A stretch of DNA of 64,000 bases from Sequoia sempervirens (Eukaryota; Streptophyta; Pinopsida; Cupressales; Cupressaceae), in the NCBI GenBank assembly GCA_007258455.2, contig VDFB02195842.1, forward strand, positions 124,001-188,000, given 5' to 3'. This document shows, piece by piece, positions 48,200 to 61,184 of the stretch. Within the stretch, counting starts at the first letter, position 1. Each line of letters opens with the position of its first letter. The position numbers and the translations under genes are program-made. Under the pieces are notes generated by a model. The model did no database searches. It was not told where the DNA came from and worked only from the letters and a program-made list of their open reading frames with translations.

Positions 48200-49700
48200 T
48201 TGTATCTCCTTATGCATGTTGAAGGTATTAGTGTCATCTACACTCAAACAATCATCAAAGTTAACAAAAGCAAAGGGATGAAAGGAATATATATCTGGAA
48301 TCATGATCAACATGAATTTTGGCAATGATGTCTCTACTCTGCAAATCTCTTATGATCATGGAATGTGGTGTGAACTCAACTATTTTTCATGTGCCACTAT
48401 GTGTAATCTAATAAATGGAAAGGAGTTTATTGGATAAGGAAGGTACATAAATTACATCATTGAATGTGCCTTCTCCAATATCAATAGATCCTTTTTTATG
48501 ACATATAGGTGTTATTCACCATCAATATTGGTGGGAATGAGCAAATATAAAATATGGAAAATTGTTCCTTGGATGTAGCCATGTGGTGTGATGCCTTAGA
48601 ATCAAGAAGCCACTTGTGTGATGTGTTGTTTGCAGAAGAAAATAGTTCCATGTACCCTCTTTCTTATCTTTTTTTGAATATGTGGATGATGTAGATGGAG
48701 AAGAGGAAGAACCGCCTAACCTAGATGTAGGCAACTGAATGTGATGTTGTTGAAGAAGATGCATCATTTCATCATTTTCCTTTTTAAGGACATTGGTGTT
48801 CTTCATGCTCTAGTCTCTTACAATAAGTACATTTGGGCTTCTCTTTATAAGTTTTCCCTTTTGATGAGGGAGATGAATCTGATGGAGTCTTTGATTTTGG
48901 TCCCTTAGCTTGATCCTTAGTTTGTTTCTTTCCCTTAGATTTGGAAGCCTTTTATTCAATTGCAACAAGAGCTTGTGGCTTTGAAGGCTTCATGGTATCT
49001 ATTTAAATTAATCTATCTTGCTCCTTTGTGAGAAAAAAACAAACAAATTCTAAAAGAGATGGCATAGTGTAAGGTGCACCAAAAGAATTCTTTATAACAT
49101 GAAAAGTAGAAACAAACACTAAATATTGAGGACCTAACATTGATAAGATATTTAGGACCAATTATTCATCTTGTTATTTTATTGCACATTGCTTGAGTTG
49201 GAACCTTAGAAAATTATATTTAGTGAAGAACTCTTGAATTGTGTTAAAGTCCCCTGGATTAAGACTTATTAGTAACTTTGATGTCCCCTCATTACATCTT
49301 GCTTACCAAATAGATTTTCTAATGTTGTCCATACATCATTAGGTGTTGTGATAGAATCAATGTGAAAGAGATGGCCAAGAAAAATATTTGTCACAATGTT
49401 CCATAGGCTTCATCAATTTTAAATTATGCCATTTTCACATTCCAAATGCTCTTGTAGGTTCAAGTTCCAAACCCATAGTGACGAGTGATGGAATCCTAGT
49501 TTCTTGAGATTTATCTCCATTGATTGTTTCCATTCATAGAGGTTAAATGGAGTTAGGATTATATCTATTTTGTAGAATAACATACAAGACAACCCCCCTA
49601 ATTTGTTTATTATTGATTTGAGCCCTCCCCAAAAGATGTGCAAGAAATTTTTACAAGTTGTGAAGATCGGATGCCAAAATATTTCGTTTATAACTCAAAG
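48200..49700 (-). pseudogene. C2 gag-protease region, decayed
   Basis: Minus-strand copia gag. ILTPFNLYEWKQSMEINLKK (49560-49500) is the N-terminal WK segment. A perfect zinc knuckle C-x2-C-x4-H-x4-C (CTYCKRLEHEEHQC) lies near 48790-48830. The protease site near 48590-48630 reads WLLDSKASHHM, with Lys for the catalytic-loop Gly of DSGA. Then come GTFNDVIYVPSLSNKLLS and VEFTPHS, the usual stretch before integrase, after which the coding region stops. Frameshifts and stops are numerous. Confidence 0.8.
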
Positions 49701-51177
49701 AATTTTACAATTATGAGAAAATAGCAATTCAAATCTTGGTTTTACATGCAAAATCATATTCTTTACGAAATTATGATAGAAATTAAAAAATGTAAAATTT
49801 TGATAATCGGAATGAAAGGTATGCCTCGTAGAAATTTGTTTACGATAATGACTTCAGAGGCTTAAAAATGATACTAAAAAGCACCAAATCTAAATCATCT
49901 CAACATGAAATTTTTTGGCATAGAAAGACATTTCCATTGACTATTCACACTTGAAATTTTGATCTCTTGTTTGCAATTATCACAAATCAAAAAAGTTAAA
50001 TTAGACAAACGGTCTACTAACCACTAGCATAAAATGTTACATTTTACTATAAACAAATAATGCTTAGAATTTTTTTTGCAATTAGTAATAGTGGTTGAGT
50101 CAATGGGCCACGTGGGTTTTATGAAGACCGGGTTTGGAGAGTCGTTAATACGACTTAATGAGTCTGAGTGAACAAGTCATTTGCAGAATGTAGTATGTTG
50201 GGGAGACTGAATGGAGGCCGTGTGGGCCCATGGATAAGTGTGGGTTCACGAGTGCTTTGACGAGGCCATGGGAAATAGACCATCTTATGGAAAGAAAACC
50301 AGAGATAAAACCTCACCAACTAGGCGTCCAAGTTGCACAATAGGCCAAATAAGATCAAATATGCACATGTCCATGGGAAAATGGGAACCACGTGGGGTCT
50401 CGATGCCAAGACAAAAACCATGTGCAAGTTGCAACTTAATGAACATGTTGTTGTTGGAGGTGATTGACCTCATCATGGGGCAGTTCGAGGAAACAGCCTT
50501 GAGTGTTGCATGAAGGCAACGATAGGGGTGTTTGGTATATTGTTGAAGACAACTACGAGAAAAGGTGCGATGGAATTCCAAACTCTAAACAAAAGAAAAC
50601 ACATATGTAGCACTACAATTCCAATGAGGAGCTTGTGGTTTGGTTAGGTTATACCAAGCATAGAAATTATAGAGCAATGCATCCCTTTGTTTCAACAACT
50701 CACGAACAACATGCAATTCCCATGCTAAAACCTCAAACGCCCTGGTTAGATTACCCTCAATCGATGCCAAAACTAGCAGATATAAATCTTGACAGCGCAA
50801 GATCTCTCAGTCAACAATGCGCTAAAGAGGCAACACAACATGCAAGGAGGGTAATAGATAGCACCCAAGATATGTGAGTCACCTGCAAAAAAAGCAACCC
50901 AAACAGGCCAAATGACCAAAAAAAAAATTCTTGTGAACAATTATCACCCAAATAATGAAATGGGCAGAGGGTAATTTTGGCCCTCTGCTTAAAAAATTCA
51001 ATTTTTTACAACTTTTCATACAATGGTAAAAAATTTGCAAAATCAAAAATTTATTAAATTTAACGAAATGAAAGGTATTTATGAGTTTTCCAGATGCAAT
51101 GACAATGTCTGTTTGGCTCCCTCTAATGATAAGGTAATGCGAGAGCTATCTTGATGTGGGAAGGTACATGCTCTCAT
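49701..51177 (-). other. C2 leader, no gene supported
   Basis: About 1.5 kb between gag and the primer-binding site. Overlapping open frames on both strands (50238-50877) show no family motif and I do not call them. It is long for a copia leader. Confidence 0.5.
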
Positions 51178-51190
51178 GGATCTGATACCA
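51178..51190 (-). other. C2 primer-binding site
   Basis: TGGTATCAGATCC on the minus strand directly abuts the 5' LTR. It is the initiator-Met tRNA type usual for plant copia elements. Confidence 0.85.
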
Positions 51191-51231
51191 TGTTGGAAAA
51201 TGCCAAGATCAAAGAACATGAAACAACCTTT
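51191..51231 (-). repeat. C2 5' LTR, first piece (second piece 55926-56278)
   Basis: TGTTGGAAAATGCCAAGATC onward matches the left LTR start, then is interrupted after CCTTT. The match resumes at 55926 (CACAAGTG) after a 4.7-kb insert. Confidence 0.8.
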
Positions 51232-54200
51232 TGTTGATATTTTTTCATTAAACTTCCTCCTAAAAATCTTGGGTGCCAAAAAAAAAAAAAAGCTCAAAGC
51301 AAAAGTCTCAAACTGCCTCAAGTCTCATGCCATTTTAGAAGGAGAAAATTAAAACCTTTTCTTTTCCTTTCGAGAAATTGTAGGGTTAGTTGTTGTTGAA
51401 CGATTTGTTTGCATTGAACATAGAGATATTTTCCTTGCTGCCCTATGTATGATGCATTTCAAAGAAAACCAGAGGATCCACGACACATAGATGGTATTAA
51501 AATCTGTCTAAGGAGAAATTTGACAACTACCCGAAGTCTCAAAATTCAAGGGCACGATGGGTGAAATGAAGGAGGGTAATACTTACTAAGGAAGGACTCC
51601 TTGATTATGAGGAAGATGATCTGTCATTACACATGGCATCTTGAATGGTGAAGAAAAGAAACTCAGTATGAGGTATGAAATATTGTAGGTGCTCAAACGG
51701 ATTCACCGGGTATGCTTATGTTGGAGACTTACATGTTACTCAAACATTTCATGAGATTTTATGAAGTCTTGGGGTTTCTAGGTTGCTTAAAGTGTCTGGG
51801 TTAAAAATATTTCTGGGCAATCCAAGAAAAGACTATCCAAACATGATGAAATGGTCAAAATAGCTAGAAATTTTAAATCAAGAAGCACGTTGTTGAAGCC
51901 CAAGAGAGATGTAAGAAGCAAGGTTGGCAATGGCATATGCAGACCCTTCGGAAAAATTGTGGGATTTCTATTAGAAAGGATCCTAATAGAAAAGCTTTCT
52001 TTGTCAAAGTGGAACTAACAATATTCTTAGTTTCTTTATTGATCTTTGTTAGAGAACCCTGTGATGTGTTTGGGACCAATGATTATTTGACCATATTTGA
52101 CTATGGTAGTAGTCTCTGAGCAGATTGTAGGTTTCATTATTGGAAAAGAATGAATATGAGTTCACAGTATTTATGGTCTCATTCTGCCTTATGATAGTTT
52201 CTGCCTTCGGACTAAGGAATCCTCAAGAAGTAAAGTGGATGATCTTGTCAAAAGACAGTTAGTAGTCATCAAAATAGTGTCATCAAAGAATGACAACTCA
52301 TTGAAACCAGTGACAGAGTTATTGCCAAAGAATTTCATGATAGGTGACCTTTAATAGTAGCATGGAAGTAGTAGGGATCATGAACAATAAAGGACAGTCT
52401 ACAAAGACATAAGAAGGCAGAGTTTTGTTATTTCTATACAAATGACAGGCTTGTGTTGATAATCCTAAGGAAGGCGATTTTGAAGATATTAAGATCTAAG
52501 ACCAGTTTGGCACGGACAGAGTAATGATCACAAGGATCATGAACAAATAAAGGATAGAGAGCATGTGATTAAGGATAGTCCTAACATGAAATGGCAGTGA
52601 TCCATGAATTCTATGAGTTTCAAATTATCAGAATCAAAGACCGTGTTCTTCACAATGGACCGTGTTTTCACAGAGGGCAGTGTTTCAATTTAGAAGAATA
52701 TGACAAGTTAATGACATAAGTGACTTGAAGATGGCAACTAAAAGGGAAATATATGAGATGACAATCATGCCATAACAAAGAAAATAGTAGCCTAACATGA
52801 AAAGTGTTGTATGACTGCAAGGGAAGATCCAAAAGACAAGTGAAATTTAAGATATGCATTGACATCTAGTGTTAAACTTTTTCCTTGTGAAGGCAATATG
52901 GCAGTGATAGTTAACAGAGAAATAGTAGCATAAACCATGACAGTGCACTATGACAGTGGACAAAGGATAGATGAATGCATGTATGGAAGGAATTTTTAGA
53001 AGATGTAAATGACAATGAGCTAAAATATCAATGAAAATCCATATGAAACTCAATGACAATCAAGGTAAATATAAAAGAACTATGTATGAGAATGATGATA
53101 TCATAGCCTTGTCAAATCCTTTTATGGACATTATCATGAGTTTAAAAAATTTGATTGAAGATAGTGCATTTTCAGGTTGTGAGGATATGATTGACATTTT
53201 CATGTTTTGAAGTCTTCAAAGTTTTGTTCACTTGTCATAGAAACTTATTTATCTCTTTCGAAAATGTTTTGAGGCTTATTTGTTAATCCTAGACTCCAAA
53301 GCTCTTTTGAAGTTGCATGAGACTGTTTTGTGACAGACAAAACACATAAAGTAACACATGACAGTCTCCATTTTCCTACTTACAAAACCTATTGATGAAA
53401 ATAGTGTGAGTAGAGAAAGTATGAGAATTTTCAGAATGTGACAGTTAAAAGATAGGTAGGATTGCCCAAAGGTCTTTATGTGAAGCTTTAGAGAATACAT
53501 GGATAGAATTTTAGAATAAAAAGAAAAGTAGAATAACAAAGATGCAAAGAAACAATGAAGATAATGACAATTCTAGTAGTGATAAGTGTAAGTGACATAA
53601 CAAGAGGTTGTTGACTGAAGTCACAGTGAACAAGAATGGCATCGAAAAAGGAAAAAGGATAATGCCACCATGAATAGCAATCCTCATGTCAAAAGGATAG
53701 TTTTGATGTTGAAAACAGTCCTATAAAGGCAATTTCTTGTTTGGCAGTCTCTTCTGATGGAGGAAAGCTTCTCAACGAGCTTGTGTTCACACTCTTTTTG
53801 CTATGCCTAGTCTTCACACAGTTGGATTCTTACTTGCAAATGACAAAATGTTTTGATTTATTCTGCTACTTCAACACACAATGCTTACTTTCATTCTTTC
53901 AAGGGAAGTTGTTAATGTAAGAGGCTTTCCCAATTTTATTTTGGGTTCACATCTTTGTAATTTTTTGTGACCAGGCCAAATTGATAGCAACATATTATAC
54001 TTTTTCCCACTAGCAAAACAACCAAGAAAAGCATCTACTATTGACAGAGGGCAGGGTCATAAAGATATGGTGCATGATGACAATTATTTGACTGGTGCAA
54101 AAGGAAGCAAAAGTTTAAGACAGTGCGAAATAAATGACAGTCTTAAGGGTGACAAGTTTGAAGCAATAATAAGATATCACGAATAAACAAATTCAGTCAT

Positions 54201-55920
54201 GCTGGGACTATCTGCAAGGACAGTGCATGGTGACCACAGAGGGCAAAGAAGGAACAAAATCTTAGTAGGCATGAAAGAATATGTAATGGTCAGTTAGACA
54301 GGGCAAATAAAAGGCTAAAAAAGAAATAGAGGTTCCATGAGAGTTGATAGTGCCAAAATCCATTAAGTACAGGAGACGATAAAAAAAGACTGGTTTAAGA
54401 GCCATGAAGATGGAACTCAGTGAAATGATGAAGGGAGACCTGTTAGATGAATTCCAAGGACAATGATGAGGATAGAGCATCATAAGGATTGTAATGGAAG
54501 TGAGCAGAGATAAAATATTATAACCAATAATAGTCTTTCAAAGGTCTAGCATGACAGAGCAAAGGTCAACAATGAAATGAAGGATCCAAAGGGAAATTTC
54601 CCTACCATGATAATCATACCAAAGAAACTAAATGCACCGTAAAAAGTATAATAATAGTGGCAGCTCTGACACGATTATCATAGTCCAAATCACAGAGGAA
54701 GGATATGCAAATCACAGAAACAAGACAATGATAAAAAGGATTCAAAGAGGAGGCAAGTATGTTGCCCTTGTGAAAACTTTATTACTGTTTAGAAGAGATA
54801 CCTGTGGTCTTGAAAGAAAGAAAATATTTGGTGATGATTTTTCATTGTATTGGTTATAAAATGCATCTATTAGCAGCTTCATAAAATTCCATGCATTTAT
54901 AGAAGTTGGAGGACATCTAGGAGTAGTTTGGTGAGCTGCAAAACAGATGGAGAGAATATAAGGCAGTTTGACCCAGTTTCAGGGCATCTCCAAGCATGCA
55001 AGAGTTGTCCATTGATAGATAAGGTAAAAGCAAGAATTTTTCTTCATTCAACTATCATCTTGGGGCATTTTAGGGGGATGAAAAATAGGGATGACAGTTT
55101 TGGATGCCCAAGAAGGTTTGACCCAACAAAACTCATGTAACACGTCTTTCATCCTTCAAATCATGTTCCCCATGTCTAGCAAGTTGTTGGATGGTATAAA
55201 GAGCCTAAGGGAATATTTTCATATAGTTCTAGCTTATCTTAGCAGTGTATTGTAACTTCTTAAAAGTTCTTTTTAGTAGGAGCAGCATTGTAACTCATTT
55301 TCAGACTTGTATGCAGCTGTTTGTAAGGACCATTTATCACTAAAGAAACAAGTATTTTTCCTTCTCTTATTTTTATTTTGTGTGCAAATACAAATTATTG
55401 ATATATATTTTCTATGATTTATATGCAAATCCTTGAAATGTATGTCTCATTTCCTTCAGCGCCTTATTGCATAGATATACATACCTGATGTAAGTTATAG
55501 GTTATGAAAATGGTTTGAACAACTTCTAACTGTGAAAACATCTAATTTTTCCTTTTAGAATTGAGAAAACTTCATCTTTCCTATAGAATAATAATGTATA
55601 ATTATGTCAAAACTTGAGTTGTGCATGAAGAAGCCTGTTTGCTTAATCATATTGTGTATCCAAATAGCAATATAGGTTTTTGAAATTAATTTGGTGCATC
55701 ACCTTTTTATTCTCAGGTTTCATTTTATGTTTTCTTCCCCCCTTTTCTTAGCATTCAACAGTAGTGTAAGTTAGAATAGGTGAAGTTCCAAAGGGAACCA
55801 ACCCTCTCTGGAGGTTGATATTCATCATCCGAGTCCACACACAGGGAGATCATCCCATGTTTCATGAGGTGGGTAAGTGATTTAATCAGCTCAGCAAGGG
55901 TACACACTTATGTGACAACA
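51232..55920 (+). mobile_element. 4.7-kb TG...CA insert, candidate giant solo LTR
   Basis: Starts TGTTGATATT and ends GTGACAACA, with flanks CCTTT (51227-51231) and CCTTC (55921-55925): a 5-bp duplication with one mismatch. Its two ends are not direct repeats of each other, so it is not a two-LTR element. It has no coding frame of note (longest plus-strand frames under 80 codons). TATAAA at 55195-55200 lies about 0.7 kb from the right end, where the U3/R boundary of a plus-strand LTR would be. The parts fit a very long solo LTR. A Tat/Ogre-type source is possible, since LTRs of several kb are known there. It could instead be an unclassified non-coding element. The interior is rich in TGACAG/TGACA words. 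Confidence 0.5.
55195..55200 (+). promoter_or_regulatory. Candidate TATA box of the 4.7-kb insert
   Basis: TATAAA in a GGTATAAAGAGCC context, followed by about 0.7 kb to the end of the insert, where R and U5 would lie if it is an LTR. Support is positional only. Confidence 0.35.
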
Positions 55921-56278
55921 CCTTCCACAAGTGAAAAATATAAGCACAACAGTATGTCTATCAATATACAAAACAAGTGTGTAAATACAATGAGGAACCT
56001 TGCATATATAGGTAAGGTAGATGAGGTAGGAAGGTAGGACTAACAACTTACTAACCCTCCAAATATGTAACACTTGTGAGCTCACTTGACAAAAGTGTGA
56101 GAAAGTGTAAAGTGTGCATGCAATAGATGTCTCAAGTGATGAGTACACATGTATCAATACTATGAAGTGAGAAAAAATCCTAAAAGTCCTAATTAAACTT
56201 AAGCTATGAGTGTGAATAGGTCAATCATAGAAAGGTGACATCCTAACTAGATGGATAAAGACACTATTTACACTAACA

Positions 56279-57770
56279 AGGAGCACGCATGTTTCAACGT
56301 TCACATGATGTGCTAGCATCCCATGAAATTTCATGATTATTGTGATCATTTGAGTGTTACTTTCTCTCAACCATCACTAGAATTTGAGAACATAATGAAC
56401 CTATTTTTTAACTAGTTATTGGACCCATGTTCTCTCTATTGCTTCTAATTTTGAAAAAGAATGCTCATTCTGGAACTCAAAAAAAATGGAAGCTCTATCT
56501 CTCTCAAGAAAGAACCAACATCCTCCATGGTTATTCTATGGAGCTTTTATCAATCCATTGTGCATGTAAACATCTTTTTAGTTACAAATTGAGATTCATT
56601 CTTTTTTTACAATAACTTACAAGAGCTAATAGTGTCCTTCTTTGTGGCTTCAAGATCTAGATGTGATATTATTCTTGTTTTGTTGTTCCTTCTCGTCTCT
56701 TGAGTTGATAATTCATGTTTTGATTCCTAGGTGCTAGCATTGCTTACAATTGTGATCATATTTAGTCTTACTATTGTCTTTGTGGTTTTACATTCTACTT
56801 TGTATTACATGTATCATTTTTATTCCAAAAATTTGTTAAAAAATAAAGACTAATTGTGGAGTTGAAAATATAAATACAATGTTTGATTGAGGTGAGCCCC
56901 TATAACAACCACCCAAAAAAAATCTATTTATTTTGTAGAAGATTTACAAGACAAGTGAAAATCCCAGTCTCCTTCACATTTGGTGATGTCTTTTCTAAAA
57001 TATTCTATTCAATCCTTTTTATTACTTTTCATTTATTAATTAATTGATAGGTTTTTGATAGAATAAATTTCATATTTTGGGTTACTCTGTTGTTTTTCAA
57101 ATTTATCTTATTTTTTGTGCATGTACGAAATATTTTGGCGTGCTAAAGTGTTCTTTCTATTTGGGACAAGTTTAGTAGCATGATGATGATGTGTCCTAGT
57201 CTAGATCACCTCTTGTACTTACCTTGTGAAGAAGTTGATGGTGAAGGATCCTAATCTTTTGTTTTCCTTATCTTTTGGAGTAGGAGTAGGTTTAGAAGTA
57301 GTAGGAATAAGGAGTGTAGGAATGATAGGTGGATTAGATGATTGAGTTGATGATGGAGAAGGTATATATATAGTTAGTATCATATGAGTTAAATGAAGTA
57401 GCCTTATCATGACATGTGTCACACAAACATCCATGCATTCTATTAGACTCCCAAATAGAAACTTATATATTTTCATCCCAAGTTCGCTATTTTTATATTT
57501 TTATATTTTTATTTTATTAATCAATAAGTTGCCTTCACTTCTCAATTTCAAGATATTTTCACAAGCTCATCTCTTTTTTAGAATTTTAGTTTGATTTTAT
57601 TATTATTTTTTCTATTCAAAATTGAACTTTAGAAAAAGGATATTAGCACAAATCTAAATAAAATATTTAGTTAAACATAAAAAAATTGGTTAACCCTAGA
57701 GTGGATGATCGAAATCACTCTCAAAGGAATATATTTTTTCTTCTATACGAGTCAAATTTCATCTCTTATA
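56279..57770 (+). repeat. R 3' LTR, second piece
   Basis: Resumes the match to the 5' LTR after C2 (compare ATGGAAGCTCTATCTCTCTC here with GGAAGCTCTATCTCTCTCAA near 34537) and ends ATCTCTTATA. Without C2, this LTR is about 230 bp longer than the 5' LTR. The extra sequence seems to lie near 57180-57480 and includes a short minus-strand P/S/T-rich frame, so one copy has an insertion or the other a deletion. Confidence 0.75.
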
Positions 57771-60700
57771 GGAAGAAAATGGGAAAATTGGGAGAACCAT
57801 CTTATAAATTTGAGAAGTAATCATGAACCTACCAAATTCACCTACAAACACAAGAGAACCAACAAAATAAACTATTAATCATTGCTCAACATGAATTATT
57901 GAGATATGCAAGAGTCTAAGGAACACATAAAACATTATTAACAAGAACAATAATGGGAATAATCACTAAATACCTTGGGAAGATTATAACTAGTGAACTT
58001 ACTAATAGACATGCATTAATCTATAAAATATTGTTTATAAGTAGAAATATAGCTCATTGCAACATTAAACACTTAGATAGAAAAGACCATGAAGTTATGC
58101 ATTAAATTACTCACACTAGAAAAGGCCAAGCTCTCAAATTTTACATATTTTTTTCTAAATAATTCTCACCTCTAATACAAAAAACAACTATATATTTATA
58201 CACTAACTCTTGAGACATCATGTATACCTTCATGACTTTGCATGCCTCTCAAATTTTGTAACAACATGAATTACATAATTTAGAAATTTCTAGGTCTACA
58301 CATTGATCTTCTTTAATCAACTTGTTATAGGCTTCATTTACATCTAAAATTAGAATTTTGACAAGAGGTAAAGCACACATGAAAACTTGGAGAATACCAA
58401 GCCTACATCTAGAACCTTTGTGACTATGTTGCTTTTAAATTTTGAGCAATAGGTACACTTAGCTATCAAAGATTCGTTGCTATTGGTGTTTTTGATTATT
58501 CATTTTAATTACTTGTTTTACTATGTTGAATCAATCCAAATACCAATAGGAAAACATGATTACATTTCAATAGATTTTTAAATAATTTTCAAATCTAAAA
58601 CTACTTAAGAAATTTGGTTTAATTGTAAGATTATAAAATTCATTATTCATGGGTCATACTTTTTATATATCGAGCTTATAATTTGAGTACATCAAGATTT
58701 GATTTTAATGTCTCAAACTTAGAAAAGGTAATTACATCAGGTCATCATTGGTCAAAAAAGCTAAAAAACTAGATAGTCAACTTATCACAAGATAAACATG
58801 AGTTTAAATATGCAAAAAAGAGTGTTTGGACTTATTGCAAGCTTATATAAGTTGTCAATTTTATTGTATAAAAAAGAAGATTTGGAAGTACAACAAGAGA
58901 GTTCGCAATGGCATATGATATACATATGGAACTAAGTGAAGTAACACATGGTGTCACAAATGATGTACATTGTGAAAGGTAGGAACAAATTTAACCTAAA
59001 GGCTACAAATGGGCTGTCAATTTAAATTTAAACTACTACTTATGTGGTAGGAGCCAAGGGCATACACTATGGTAAGCATGGTACTAGCCAAGAAATATGG
59101 CAATGTTGGATTAAATATGAGTTGCAAAAATACTTCAAAATACCATGTAAGATTATGCTATGGAGATAGCCACTGATATTAAGGAGCTTCAATGATAGCA
59201 TAATCTTTAAGACATCCAACATGAGAGAATAATTATATTTTATCAAAGGATGTAAATATGTAATATGATTATATTATAATTAGAAACCCTTGTATATAGA
59301 GGCAAGGGTGAGACATAAGACAATATAATATTATGTCATGTGACTTAATCTTATGTCTTGAGATACAAAAAGTAAATATACTAAGTAAACTTAAGTAACT
59401 AGGTGTGAAGATGACCTACAAGGTAAATTGGTTAAGTAATATACCCCATTTTCATCAATAGGTGCAAAAGGCCCTTTGAGTCTATTATTAGGAATCTAGA
59501 TATGAGGACACAAGTTAATTTAGATATATCAAGTGGTTGGAATCTAGGAGTAGGGTCTTTGAAAACCATTTTATGACACATGGAGCATTCTAGGATGGAA
59601 AAAATATTAAATAAGGACATAATCTAGTCATGTTGTATGTGAACTCAAGTGGATCTTAGGTTATAATTCACTTGGTTCACTATTTATGTGAATTGTGTGA
59701 ATTTAAAACCTTTAAATGCAAGGATGTGACATACCAAGTAAATTTCTACTTACCAAGAATTTGAAATTCATGAATATATGAAGGGAATCCCAATGATGAA
59801 AAGTGTGAAAGTTGATAGAGACACATCCTAGATGAATCACACCTTTAGAGCCCCTACTTTTTTCTAATCTCTAGGGCTCAACTATTTATTTTACCTCTAT
59901 TGAATAGTAAAGCTATGGAAGGTGCTAGACTTTGGAATTGATTTGAATTCCCTATTTAAATATATTTCAATGGGGAACTAAGGTCTAAAATTTTTTATTT
60001 ATGTCAAATATGATAATAACATATGTGAGGTTGTGAGATAAATATGACTAGATTGACCTTACTATCTTTTTAGAAATGGAAATTATGTAGATAGCATGTG
60101 GAAAAATTCCCCTAGAGGACACATGGTACGATGTGTGGCTATAGATTCAAATAATGGTGAAAGCATATGTGAAGAACCTAGTGAAGCAAAGTTGATAAGG
60201 CTTGACAAGTCTAGAATTAGCTTGTATTTAAACATATGGGTATTGTAGACATGAAAAATATAAGAGGAACATGACTTTCTAGACTTTTAAAGTCTATGAG
60301 GAGATATGGTATACTCTAGAGATGCAGCATGGATATGGTCTATGGATGACATGTAACACATAACTATGTGTTAGACTTAAATACAAATTCAATAGGGTTG
60401 ATCAAGTAAAAATAAAATATTTTTCAAGTTTAGTTTACATTAATGCATAGTAGGGGTGGTCACACAATGAGAAGGCTCATTCAACCAAAATTTATTCAAG
60501 CTTTGGGGTCTAGGGGAACCACAAATATAGTGTATTTGGAAAGATGTGTACAACTTTAGGCCAACTTAAATCAACACAATTAAATTTAAGTATTTCCAAT
60601 TGAAAGTCTATTTTAGTCAAACATATGTTCTAGTTGGATTCATTCTAGGTAAATTAGATTTGGGCCTCAACTTTTTCCTACCAGAAGTGTTCAACATCAC

Positions 60701-61184
60701 TCTAATGCCAATACAAAAAGAAATTTAATTATTCTAAAAAAATTAATGTTCTCACAACTCCTACTCATGCAAATAACATTTTTTTTCTAAAATACCTTTT
60801 TTGTGGATGTATAAGTTTATTTTTTAAATATAACTTTTTAAATATTTTAATTAGTATATTTTTATTTTATTAAAAATAGATTAGAAACACAAAAATATAA
60901 AATTGATTTTCTTCTCAAGAAAAAATATTAAAACTTAATTTTAAACTAAAAAAATATGATGTACTCCAGAGAGATTCCACGTCATTACATATTTTTTATA
61001 TCTCAGATAAATAGTTAAGACATAAAGTGGAAGCCCATTGAAAAATATATATTTTTAGTACAGGATATTATCAAGATTTATTTAAAAGTATATATTTCAA
61101 AGTGGGAGAAAAATTAATCTATGCATTAAAGTTTCACGCTATGATATGAAGAAAAAGTTAAAGGAAATTTTTTACTTTTATTAA
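57771..61184. other. AT-rich decayed sequence, no recognised gene
   Basis: 3.4 kb with only short frames and no domain. A stretch around 59104-59340 (TGTTGGATTAAATATGAG, later CTTGTATATAGAGGCAAGGG) resembles a short copia LTR with its TATA region, but I could not find its second end or a target duplication. Confidence 0.5.

Larger units (their letters stand above)
47014..56278 (-). mobile_element. C2: truncated Ty1/copia element inside the R 3' LTR
   Basis: LTRs begin TGTTGGARAATGCC and end CACTAAYA on plus: left 47014-47393, right 51191-51231 plus 55926-56278. The flanks AGGGG (47009-47013) and AGGAG (56279-56283) are a target duplication with one mismatch. Minus orientation. The interior (47394-51190, 3.8 kb) has a leader, gag, the protease active site and the start of the pre-integrase region, and then goes straight to the polypurine tract (TTAAGGGGGTG, 47394-47404). 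Integrase, RT and RNase H are missing, so it is an internally deleted, non-autonomous copy. Confidence 0.85.
34144..57770 (+). mobile_element. R: gag-protease-only Ty3/gypsy-type LTR element carrying nested insertions
   Basis: 5' LTR 34144-35580, 3' LTR 46832-57770 (itself interrupted by C2). The flanks GGAAA (34139-34143) and GGAAG (57771-57775) are a target duplication with one mismatch. Orientation is plus: primer-binding site after the left LTR and gag on plus. After removing C1 and C2 the element is about 8.4 kb, close to T1. The interior has gag and protease but no RT, RNase H or integrase in the 2.7 kb after protease. R and T1 share gag type, protease C-terminal motif, primer-binding site and a 3' repeat, so they belong to one lineage. 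Confidence 0.8.

Noticed and set aside
50238..50877. Overlapping 80-98-codon frames on both strands
   Set aside because: They lie in the leader of C2, overlap each other and show no family motif.
59104..59340. Possible short copia solo LTR (TGTTGGATT ... TATATAGAGG)
   Set aside because: No matching right end and no target duplication found, so it is mentioned only within the spacer entry.
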